Shown: positions 11,940-22,199 of the stretch, piece after piece
Numbering within the stretch: position 1 is the first letter of the stretch
How the letters are laid out: each line of letters starts with the position of its first letter
Notes under the pieces: model-generated
The model's database searches: none
What the model saw: only the letters and a program-made list of their open reading frames with translations
What the model was told of the DNA's origin: nothing
Source of the DNA: Pseudoscleropodium purum
Lineage: Eukaryota; Streptophyta; Bryopsida; Hypnales; Brachytheciaceae
Reading direction: 5' to 3'
Length of the DNA stretch: 64,000 nt
Assembly (NCBI GenBank): GCA_963969395.1
Contig: OZ017796.1
Span: forward strand, 15,936,501 to 16,000,500
Translations under genes and position numbers: made by a program

Positions 11940-12421
11940 TTTAGCAAAAGTTTGTACCAGAAGGAGAAAAAATGCAATAGTAGCATTACAATGAACTATT
12001 AGAACATTTGCATTAGGTTAGATCTTCTCCAAAGAAATAGCTTCATCAAGGCATGCTCTAGAGTCACTTACATCAAATTCTTGTATTGTATGAAGAAATA
12101 CAACAAAATCAGCTCTTCCTCTCATGAGATTTGCATTACAAATGTGATGCTTTGGTAAAACACTACCCAAAATAATGATTTTTGCCTTGGTTAGTGTTGC
12201 AATCAAAACTTCATAATTCATGGCTTTGTAGCTTGGGAAATGTCTATCACAAGTTGATCTTCATTGTGGACCAAGTACATGTATAACATGTCTCTAAATG
12301 ATCCATTTGTAAGAGTTGGACATTGTATGGGAATGTGTGTTTTTTTAGCCCAAAAGCAAATAAAATCTTGGTGGTTTATTTCTTTGCCAAGTCTAGCAAT
12401 GACTTTTGAAGGAGTCCACAA
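11940..12421 (-). pseudogene. Deoxyhypusine synthase relic (C-terminal part)
   Basis: Deoxyhypusine synthase transfers an aminobutyl group from spermidine to a lysine of eIF5A. On the minus strand the translation shows [14 protein letters not shown], then NGSFRDMLY (family: DGSLGDMLY), [25 protein letters not shown] (family: GGGLPKHH, containing the active-site lysine region), [13 protein letters not shown] (family: TAQEFDGSDSG) and, after a stop, NATIAF near 11960. In-frame stops occur near 12220 (KP*IMN) and 12018, and many conserved glycines are changed, so it is not functional. The retained part covers roughly the C-terminal half without an interrupting intron. Upstream sequence beyond 12425 does not continue the match. 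A processed copy or a captured gene fragment are both possible. Confidence 0.82.
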
Positions 12422-12429
12422 TGTGCCAT

Positions 12430-14500
12430 TTTTTTGTTGCTATTTATTGTTAACATGTGATTGTATATAATTGCAGGAGTCATTGAAGGTTGATTGTAGG
12501 CGTCTTGGACTCGGAATACAGTGACAAAGTTAGTTAATCGTTTCATTGCTGTGCTCTCGTTTTGAAATTGTCCACTCATCTCTATTTTTTAAAGATTATC
12601 TTTGTTTGTCTATTTTGTTAAATCTCTTCTACTTCGAATTGCCATTGTCATGGATTCAATTTTAGTTACTGTTGTAGAGTAATTGCAGATATCTAATTAT
12701 TCATTCTATTGTCACGTTATGTGACATTCTACTCCACAAAATTTTCTGAGGTGTATTGTGGGCGCAAGTTCAATATGATTGCTAGAATAGTCATGTTTCA
12801 TTAGTGTTTAATTCCTTTTGTTGCCATCATTTTGGAATGCTCAATTTGTTCATTGAAGGAATTGTGGAAAAAAAGCTTTTGCATCAAAATTCAATGAAAT
12901 ATTAGCAAATAGTTCTACATTAGGTCTATCGGTTGAGAGGAAAAAATGAATGCTACAAATTAATATTTACAGGACCTAGGTTCATAAACAATTTTGAGAG
13001 CACTGACTTTTCCTGAGAGATGGCATTGCAAGTCTTGAGTGTGCATATAGTTGCATTGGCATGAAGGTTTTCAGGTGACTATACTGTCGGGGTGAAAGTG
13101 TTTCTATTTTGGAAATACGCGAGGTATATGGTTGCAATTGAAAATGACTTGGAATTAAAAGATGTGAAAGAAAAATATATCTCTCTTGGTGCAATCTAGT
13201 GTTCAAAATACAGATTGTCTTCAACTACCGAACCTATTTGCACCTAGGACTTGAGGCATCTAGTAATGTCTAACGTTAATTAGGTTTAAAAGCCTCATTG
13301 GTATGTACTACTAATCCAAAGCTTTAAATGCAAACACCTTCAAGTAATTTTAATAACTACTTGAGTACCTACAACTATCTATAGGATAAAGGCAACTTGT
13401 ACTTGCACTTGCGTCACCACCAAACTTTATGGTTTGTTGGTCATTACTCCAGCTTCACCACAAAGAGAAACTAGCACCGTCTACTTGGTGCACATTCAAT
13501 GTCTTGTTGGTCATTAATCCGACCTCACTACCATAATATAGTTAAAAATTGAAAGTGCCTAACCACGAACACAAAATGGGACAAAATCCGCTATAGGGGA
13601 AGGTACTAAAATAAAATCTAAGAAATTCATACTGGATCCTCTTTCCAAACAACACTTAAGCAGAATTTTGAATGGAGAAAGGATGCACTAAATGCATCCA
13701 CCTGCAAACCTCACCCAGACTCTCTAATTAAAAAGGCTGTAGACCTTCTTTTATTCAAACTCTCATAAATTTCACTAAAATGATCCAAATGTTTTGAAAT
13801 TTAAACTCATAGTAAGGTATAAAAGATTTCTCTCATGCTTCTAAATTTCAGAAATAGAAGTGAATTTTACAAGTCATAGTGTTTGCTCAAATCTCTATTC
13901 CTCTTCATTTGGGTGGGAGCAGACCTTCCCTTACTTTGATGCTCATAACTTTTCACTCACAAATCCAAATCAAACAAACTTAGTCTCTTTGAAAACAAAA
14001 AAACTTGAGAAATCAACTTTGTGAATTTCATTGCAAAATCTCATATACATCAAAAAATTTCTCTCCTCAAAGTCCCAATCCTCTTCCAATAAAACTATCT
14101 ATCTATCTAAAGAAAACTCTTGAACCCTCTTCAACTTCAAGGCCATATCAACCCATGCCTAAGCTACATGGACCTCTTTTCTCTAATTGATCCTTCTATT
14201 TGACTTCTCTAAAATCCTATCTACCCCTTCATCTAAGCCAAAACGCCTTTTCGGTCAATGAAAGGGCATCTAAGGTATGGATGTCTCTTTAATCTACGAA
14301 AGGGCAATTTGAATATACTCCTTTCTCTTTCAAACACACCAAACAATTTTTAAAAGTACTTGTACACACAAAATAAAGTCTAATACTTAAGCAAATATCC
14401 ACTAGAGGTAAAAACCTATAGTTTCAAGAAGAAGATCATTCCATCTATAATAATTTGATGATGCATTCGATAGTGGTGGCAACGTAATTCGCACGATCGG
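12430..14500. other. AT-rich DNA, no gene recognised
   Basis: Short open frames exist on both strands but none shows a known motif or coding character. A partly repeated theme, TTGTTGGTCATTA.TCC, occurs at about 13436 and 13504, suggesting a local duplication of roughly 70 bp. Confidence 0.35.
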
Positions 14501-14506
14501 CTTTAG

Positions 14507-15358
14507 TTAACTAGTTAAGGGGTTAACTAGACCTTCTAACCATTGTTGATGATCGCAACTTCCTTTAATGGGCTTGACCATGCAGTAATATTGGTCCTCA
14601 TTTAATTCTTCAAAACTTCCTTTGAATGTCGCTTCTTGACTATTGGATTCAATATATCCGATTTGTAGCAAAATCACTAGCACCCAAGCGTTCTGCTGGA
14701 GATTCCCGTACCATTGCTGCTTTAAACATAATTGTTTGGGCGGTCGAGAAGAACTAGCCTCATCTTGCAGGCGATCATAAAACGGTTCAAGAGTTGATAG
14801 CAAAAGAAGTTGATCCAGCAATTGAGATAAGGAAAATTCAAATTTGAAATCTGGTTGAGGTTCTTCATCTTGAGACTTAGAAAAAACCCTCCAATTTGAC
14901 ATTAAATAGTCACTCTTCACACCAAAATATAAATTCTATAGAATCGAGAAGATTACTTCAAACTGATGAAACTTTTCTAGGATGGAGTCTTTTTTATTAG
15001 CTTCATCAGTTGCAAGTGTTATCTTGAAGCCACTTGAAGCGTCATTAAGAAGTTTCTTTGTTTCGAATAATAAAATCTTATCATAGTAGTAAATTAATAC
15101 AAATTTACAACACAACAATGCAAATTGAACAATAACAATGAAGTCTAGGGTTTCAAGTTTCTTTGAATATACTAGGAAAGAGAGGAGCAACGAGAGTTGA
15201 GAAGGTGGAACTAGTGGCATTTTAGGGTTAGGGTTTAGCATACGTAACTTGTGATCAGGTACACTTAGCTCACTTTGACCACGATTTTGTAATAGAGCAC
15301 TTCGCTTAACGTATTTGAAACATAGTAGTAGGAAGAAATTATGGCAGACAAGCAACAT
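14507..15358 (-). other. Two adjacent open frames of unknown status
   Basis: Minus-strand frames at 14507-14920 (137 residues) and 14936-15358 (140 residues) lie head to tail, just upstream of and divergent from the retroelement ORF1 relic. The first has a protein-like composition (DEEPQPDFKFEFSLSQLLDQ), the second is hydrophobic and cysteine-rich near its start. No family is recognised. They may be spurious frames in a retroelement 5' region. Confidence 0.2.
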
Positions 15359-16336
15359 GTGCTAGTAAGGAGAGAGGATGACTCCAAGACTATGAGGTAG
15401 GAGAAAAGTAATGGCGAGGACAATCCGACACATTATCCAAGATAGCAGACGGGGCTTCTAGACCTTGATTTGAAAATCAAAGGTGCATTACCACATAATA
15501 ATTTACAAGTTGGGCTTGAAGGAGAAGTAGGACAACAACACGGACTTGTCATCACACCATCCACCGAGGTATAGGTTACTAAGAGATTAGATGTTAGACA
15601 ACAAGATCAAGTAGAGTGCCTTATTGCGGAATTCACGAACAAAGAAAGGAGCATTATTCAAACATATAAGGAAGTAGCTAGGAATGTAACTATAATAGGG
15701 CAAGTCATCGGAAGTTCTCCAACCTTCTATGACTTAAATGCATGGGCAAGAGAGACACTACACAATACATTAGAAAGTATTGTATTATTGAGGAACGGAT
15801 ACTTTGAAGCAACTTTCTTCACCGAAGCAGGTAGCTTCTATGCATTAGATAACAATTATTTTATGGAAACGAGTGAGGTAGTTCTTGTAACTTGCTAGGT
15901 AGTCACCCTTATTTTCAGTGATGCATGAGGAAATAGCAACAAAGCTTAGATACCCTACTTGGGTACAGATTAAAGGACTAGGGAAGCACCTTAGGAACAA
16001 CATATGCCTCCCAATCTTAGCAGCAAAGCTAGAGAAAGTAATTAAAGTTGAAACCATAGAATCCAATTGGGCCAAGACTGTAGGATATTGTATCAAGATC
16101 TTGAGGGGAGCATCTACAACCTACCTTCAACCATAGTAATTCCCGAAGAGAAGTTAGGAGAATCAATTGAACATGGCCTTCTATTCAGTGGGCTATTGGA
16201 CCAATGTCGCAGATGCTGCAAATTTGGCTACATTGCTAGACATTGTAACAAGCCAAAAAATCTAAGGGAAGGATGGTTATATCAACCCAAATTCCACGAG
16301 CAAGTAGAGCAAAGACTACAAAAAGAGGAGCGCTAG
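15342..16336 (+). pseudogene. LINE-type ORF1 relic: DUF4283-like domain plus zinc knuckle
   Basis: The reading, over two frames, gives an N-terminal region with several stops and then GSSPTFYDLNAWARETL (position of the DUF4283 fold). After a stop near 15896 come YPTWVQIKGLGKHLRN, AAKLEKVIKVETIESNWAKT and, in a shifted frame, a zinc knuckle CRRCCKFGYIARHC at about 16207-16248. The order 'YPxWVQ.xGL ... AxKxGxVIxIExxxxxxAKT ... zinc knuckle' is typical of ORF1/gag-like proteins of plant LINEs. The knuckle should be Cx2Cx4Hx4C, but the histidine is tyrosine. No reverse transcriptase follows; a miniature element occupies 16444-16725. Clearly inactive. Confidence 0.65.
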
Positions 16337-16443
16337 AGTGATACATTGAATACAACAATACAGAATGGAATCCCAATTAGACTACTTGTATGCCTAAGAC
16401 ACGGTGAACCGGAGGACTTACAACAAGATCAAGTGGAGAAGCT

Positions 16444-16725
16444 ATGGTTGTCATAGTGGACGGACGTCCGGTTTGCCCGTCCGTTAAAGGTACCACCCGT
16501 CCGATACAGTCAACACATAGTTGACTTTCTGATAATGGAAAAATAGGCCACGTGGATGCCATGTAGATTAAGGAACATGTTGGGCGCGGACGAGATCATC
16601 CGCGCCCTGGATTTCGCATTCCGAGGTGACGTGTCATTCCGCAAAATTGCACAAGTTACAAAATTAAAGTTGTCAGTTCCGTCCGTCCCGTCCGATGACC
16701 CTAACTCGCCCGTTATAACAACCAT
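16444..16725. mobile_element. GTCCG-rich miniature element, copy 1
   Basis: The ends are ATGGTTGTCATA and TATAACAACCAT, an inverted repeat with one mismatch. The interior is rich in GGACG/GTCCG/CCGTCC. It is closely similar over most of its length to 58690-58937, including AGTCAACACATAGTTGACTT and AAATAGGCCACGTGGATG. No clear target duplication longer than the AT at each end is seen. The ends (CATGGTTGTC in copy 2) resemble the hAT end CAGGGTTGAC in this window, so a hAT relative is possible. Confidence 0.75.
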
Positions 16726-16739
16726 GGAAACACTGGCTA

Positions 16740-19200
16740 ATTTTGTAGTAGTTTGATAGATAGTTTTCAAGCTTTTTTTAGAGTACTATAAAATTAGAAA
16801 AATATTTTTTTAAATATAAAAATATGGTCAATGTATATTCCTTTAAGGCAAAGGCAACTCCCAAAGAAAAATCATAGAAATTTTTTATAAGTTAGAGATT
16901 GAACTACAAAAGCATAAAATCTCAAGAAAATAGATACTTTGATGTTTTAATTTGTAAAAAATAGGAAAAAATTATAAGACTATTTAAGATTGAAATTTTT
17001 TGAAGACGATGGTGATGAAATTTTACTAAAAAAATGAGCTTGAAATCATCTTTCAAATTGTTCAAAAGTGTACCAGAGAGCCCTATTCACATAAACATGG
17101 ACATAAAATAATTTATTTTTAGATATCTTGTATTAGAAATATACCATCCTAATGTGGAAATGGACTATAAAAATTTCAATCATCTTTAGAACATTAGTTT
17201 TGGGTACTCCATAGTATTCAAACCCCCTAAGCTTGAAAGTGTGCCAATTAGCAAAATTGACTTTTAAATATATTAAAATGATTTTTTTAATTTCTAAAAA
17301 TTATTGGATATAATTACTATGAAAACATCCATATCTAATAATAAAGAATTCAAATTCATTGGATTCATGCTTCAAAAATCAAAAGTTATAACAAGTGACA
17401 AGTCCATCACCATTATGTTTTTTGCAATCATCTATAGCATGATATTTAAATGATCTTCTATATTTATTTAAATTTGTCATATTTAAGCACCACTAATATC
17501 TATGAGGCCAATATGTTATTGACTTATTGTACCACTTCATCCTATTTATAAGGGCTTTAAATTAGTATTTTCTACAAACAAATGATGGATAAAAGTTAGT
17601 AAAAGGTTTAACCTTATATTGTTGCTAATAAGATCATTGAATGCCACTGGGTGACAACAATGGATATGATAAACTCTTGTGATTGGGGATTGACTACTTG
17701 ACGCCATTCATCACGTGCTTTAATTATTAAATTCCTAGAAACACCATATAAAGAGTGAAAAAAAGAATTTTCATACACTTAGACCTCAAATGGATGGCTT
17801 CATGGCTTATGACTCAATAATATTTCAAAAGGTGCCAAGGTAAAATGAATTCTATATGTAGTGATTGACCTATTAACAATTTTGTAACCATGACTAAGTA
17901 GGGATGCTATTGCTTGGAAGTGTGGAGAGTCTTGGATTACATGACCAAACTCATTGCATATTGTGGCAAGAGTTGGAGTTGCAACTATCCTTGTTTTTGT
18001 ATTATTCTACTATTTTTTTTATTTTTTTTGAAACAAGCATGTTGAGGAAATACACTATCAAGGGGTCTGTTAGGAAGAGAGGCTGATTTCATGCCAGGTA
18101 GAGAACCTGTTGCCACCAAGTATCAAACCTACAACCACACCATTTGGTTGGGTACCTCACGACCATCATCTGGTAGTTTAAGGTCATTGCGGACTGTTAT
18201 TCTACTACTTTTGATGATCTTTTGCTACAAAAGATCATCCTTTTGTTGCAAAAGGATGTCCTTTTGTTGTAAAAGGACACAAATTCTTGTTGTTAATCAT
18301 TTTTCACTTGCAAATATGTAGGAAGAAAAAAAAGAAGAAGTAGGATTGCCTTATTGTTGTGTTGATATTTAGAATGTAATATTTTCTTTTCTTTAACAAG
18401 TGAGCCCCACAAGTGGAATTTTAATCTAAATTGGATGTATGATATATTGTTGAAAAGCTTTGAATAATATCATTCGAATGGTATATTATGAGCTCAATTT
18501 GGAGTTTTAACTGCAATTTTCGGTACTACGTACAACAAAGTTGCAAATTTATGTGTCTATTCCAAGCCAAAGATAGAATTTGGTCAAGTTCTCAATCAAA
18601 TAAAAATCCTTGACACAGGTATCATCTTCCTAAACCACACTGGTGTGGCTCACTTTTCACGGATTAGTCACAGTTACATGTGCAGCTTGTTCATCGCGTA
18701 ACCAACACTAAATCCAAGTACATTAAAACAAAACGCCTGAATGATTGAGCTTGCAAAGCACCCACTGCGCTGTAAGTTCGTTGTCTCAAAGACTACAAAC
18801 CTGGATCGCAGAGATGAGGAACAGGACATCTCTGTAGTACAATCCACGTCTAAGATTCTACATTTTCAATTCAAAATCACTTGAACATCATACTGTGAAC
18901 TAACCCACTTAGTTTCCTACTGTCATATTTACGTTACCGTGGCTCTGATCGACAATTTCGCTAAATTGGTGTGATTCAGGCGCCAAAAATTTAGACATTA
19001 ATCTCCAAAGTGCTCTAAGCAACTAGCTAGAACAGGTACGGATTCATGTTTCAAGCCGCGCTCCTGAAACGTGCTTAAGTCGTGGAATTGATACCGCCAA
19101 TTTAACGAAATCGACGTTGCTGTCAAATGTCTATGAAATCTTGTCTATTTTATTCTATGATCACAATTTCAATGGTACTAGAAGACATCGTCCTAAGCTA
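16740..19200. other. AT-rich DNA with a hairpin triplet
   Basis: No gene is supported. The only structured feature is a set of three contiguous palindromes at 18216-18278, entered separately. Some coding-looking frames at 17904-18321 are explained by these repeats and by chance. Confidence 0.35.
18216..18278. repeat. Three back-to-back 21-bp hairpins
   Basis: Unit 1 (18216-18236) has arms GATCTTTTG and CAAAAGATC around CTA. Unit 2 (18237-18257) has arms ATCCTTTTG and CAAAAGGAT around TTG. Unit 3 (18258-18278) has arms GTCCTTTTG and TAAAAGGAC around TTG, with a G-T at the loop-closing pair. The units abut exactly. They differ in the outer bases, yet each remains self-complementary. Confidence 0.85.
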
Positions 19201-19230
19201 AGAACAGACACCTGCTAGCCAGGACGATGG

Positions 19231-21994
19231 TCATAGCATCAGAGGACCAGCATCATTTGTCATGGCAGGCACCAGAGCAGCAGGGCGAGCGGAGAAACTC
19301 GTGGCCTTGGCATAAAAGTTGCCCTTGCCTGTAGATCCAGAGTCCGTGAAGAAAGCTCCCGCCAGGAAGACGTCGCCCAAGCTTCTCCAGTTCCACTTCT
19401 CCCATCCATCAATGTCGCTGCCGTCGTCGTCGATGCGCTTCGTCACCTCCTTGAAGGTGCCGGCCATGAAGAAGTTGCCTTCGCTGTTGATGGTCGGATT
19501 CTCACTTCCGCCGATGGCGTACATCAACCATGGACTGTAGAAGTTGTTCACAATGTGGAAGTATCCAAACCGACATCTGAGAACGAAACGGATCCATCAG
19601 CCATTGATATCTAGCTCCGAAGAAAAACATAACTCCAATGTAGGGCTTGAGGCTCGATGCAAGGAGGGAGGAGGATTAGATCCCATATTGCTAGCTAGCC
19701 CTTCTTAAAATTAACCCACTGCAGAATTGAATTTGATAAAGAAACACAACTGCTGAGATTCAAGCGCATAAATTCATCCGCAGGTTAGGTCAATGCAATC
19801 AATGAGATTGGAGTGCATACACTCATCCTCAAGGTCAAATATAGTGCAGAATTTTGATGTCTGAGACATTGCGTATTGTGATCTCTTAGCATACGTTTCA
19901 TCGAAGGCAAAAATTGTAAAGGGGAACCAACACAATGTAATCTTGAAGATCTCACTATTTGATATCTAGGTCCATAGCTGAATGCATAATGTAACAAGAA
20001 AAACAAGGGATCTAGCCCCAAAGTTGGAGATAGATCGAAATGGGCCGCTACGTACCTCGGAATGCGCTCCACGAGCCCCTCCCCGAAGTGGTTGAACGCC
20101 ACCGTGACCTGCATCCCACTGTCGTCTCTGTCCTTGGAATGCCCTCCGAGTAGCATCACCTTATCATGCTTGGTAAAGTAATTGTTAGAGATGGTCACCG
20201 CAGTCGACCCCTCCGTCACGTCCACCAACCCATCCGCGCAGTGCGCCAGAAAGTTATGATCAATCCAAACATCCCTGGAGCCATAGATCGAAATCGCATC
20301 CCCGTCCGCCTTCCCCCGATCTCCCGCATGATCCGGACTGCCTCGAATCACCGCAGGCCCCGTCTGCTTGATATCGTGAACATGCAACCCATGAATGATC
20401 ACATTGTGGACGTACTGAATGGTAATACAAGCCCCTCCCGCGATGTGCACGTTCACGCCTCGCCCGTCGATGGTCTTGTAGCTGTTCACGATGAGCTCGT
20501 TCTTTAGCTTGATGTTCATGTTGCGAGAGAAGATGATCCAGAGAGGCTCCGTTTGCATGGCGCCGTAGCGGAGTGTGCCGGGGGTGGGGTTGATGACGTC
20601 GTCGTCGCTGGGGTCCGTTACAACGTAGATGGCGCCGTTCTTGCCGCCGATGGCGTTTTTGCCGAATCCGACTGCGCAGTCGGCGAGTGATTGACGGTTC
20701 GCACGCCAGTGACGGTCGCAACGCCAGCAATCATCGATGGGGTTGCCGGTGCCGCAACCCTTTAGCACTCTGCGTGTGGAATTTTCTGGAACGCTGCAAC
20801 AGTTTCACAATGGTTCTCAGGTTAGCTTTGTCGAAAATGGATCACTACAACAGGAAGTGGCTGTTGCAACACATCATCAATTTTTTTTTGCAATGGTTTT
20901 CTGGCGGTTCCGTACTTTGGTTTAGACTCATGGTCTATTGTAAACCATTTTAAAAGAGCTGCAAAGTTGTAGCAAAATTATTGAGCACGGAACCAGTGCA
21001 CATCTATGCCTAAAATGTTGCAAAAACTATTGCATTTGCAAATATTTGCTAACACATTGCACAATGTGTTACTATACCATTGTAAATTTTTTAATGGAAT
21101 TCTGAAGGTCATTGCAAGCCTGTCGCAAACATTATTGCAAACATTTCTGCAACACAGCCTTCTTGAGAAGTGTGAGAAGTGTGTACAAGTGTGAGAAGCC
21201 ATGGCTTTCGAAAACAACGAATTTCAGAGTAGTGTACTTAGGAGGCACAATGTTTAACCGTAGTTTCTGGGAATGGCTTTCTAGCGCGCTTTCTAGCTCA
21301 GCATCAATTTGAATGTTTTGCAACTACATCTGAGAGATTCCAGCTCCGGAACACAGTATGCTTAAAGATCAGACAAAAGTGCGAAACTAATCGCAAAATC
21401 GCAATCTGAAAAAATTGAATCTGGGACAGCCAACCATTCTTGGTAAGAATGTGTTCAACGTGAAGTGATTCCATCCAATGTTGGAATGGGAAAACCCGTA
21501 GGAAGGGATGGAAGTGCTAGGTACTTTCAAACCCATCTCTTCTGAATTTATCTAATTAGATGACCTTAGATGAGTCTCCGCCATTAGCGATGATGAGTCT
21601 CAAATGGAAGAATATGGAAACCAATTTTCAACGTTGAAGACAATGATCTACTTCTTTGAAATGGGTGACAATTTCCAATTAATGAGAGTAGAGTCCCAGA
21701 AAAAATGCGTGTTTTCTACACGAAAAATTCTGGCGAACAATGAGGATCTTCAATGATGCAAAGGGCAACATTTAAACTCGCTAATGGCATTCACCTCAGC
21801 CGCAGAGTAGCCATGGCTTTCAAATACGGCAAACAAACAAAATCTGGTCACCCAGGAGCTGCAACATAGGTTTACCTTTCAGTGAAAACTGGTGCAGAAA
21901 TTTCGCGAGAGACTTCTGACTCCATTGGCCTTGCTGTCCAACACAGGGGTAACATTGCTACCAGCACGAGCAGTGACAGTGCGTTTGACGCCAT
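19231..21994 (-). CDS. Pectate lyase (polysaccharide lyase family 1), three exons
   Basis: A secreted Ca2+-dependent enzyme that cleaves de-esterified pectin by beta-elimination in the cell wall. Proposed exons are 21994-21876, 20793-20056 and 19576-19231, giving 400 residues, which is normal for the family. Introns are 1082 and 479 bp with sites GAAAG|GTAAAC...TTGCAG and GAG|GTACGT...CTCAG. Residues 1-21 form a signal peptide ([20 protein letters not shown]). The mature protein has [19 protein letters not shown] (about 53-66), Ca-site DGDAI (203-207), WIDHN (216-220), CADGLVDV (225-232), and the catalytic RxPxxR motif as RIPRCR spanning the last splice junction (283-288). The C-terminal YAIGGS and NWRSLGD blocks are present. 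I start at this ATG because it opens the signal peptide; an upstream in-frame ATG would spoil it. All key residues are intact. The large intron carries an apparent repeat insertion. Confidence 0.93.
20850..21170. repeat. TTGCAA-rich insertion inside pectate lyase intron 1
   Basis: Within this intron segment the words TTGCAA, GCAACA and TTGCAA.CAT recur about ten times in both orientations, for example TGTTGCAAC, ATTGCATTTGCAAATATTTGC and ATTATTGCAAACATT. This looks like the subterminal repeats of a nonautonomous transposon. It begins close to a CACTACAACAG motif at 20843, but no matching end or target duplication was confirmed. Confidence 0.35.
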
Positions 21995-22148
21995 AGCTGC
22001 TCCTCCTCGTGTCTGATACAATGGTCCGGGATTGTTAATGCTTTTGATAGGAGGTATCAAATAAACTCAAACACCATCGAATGCAAATTGATGCGTAGTA
22101 CCTCCATCACAGTACAAGTCTGAAGTGCTTACGATAATCGTCAAATGA

Positions 22149-22160
22149 TCTCTCTCTCTC
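22149..22160 (-). promoter_or_regulatory. GA-rich tract upstream of pectate lyase
   Basis: On the minus strand a GAGAGAGAGAGA run lies about 155 bp upstream of the proposed start codon. GA/CT tracts are common in plant core promoters and 5' UTRs and can bind BBR/BPC factors. The role here is inferred from position only. No convincing TATA box was identified. Confidence 0.3.
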
Positions 22161-22199
22161 AACTCCCTGAAATATTTTGTGCAGCGTCAGCCATCTCTA

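Noticed and set aside
20166..20768. Overlapping frames on both strands, up to 156 codons
   Set aside because: Shadows of pectate lyase exon 2.
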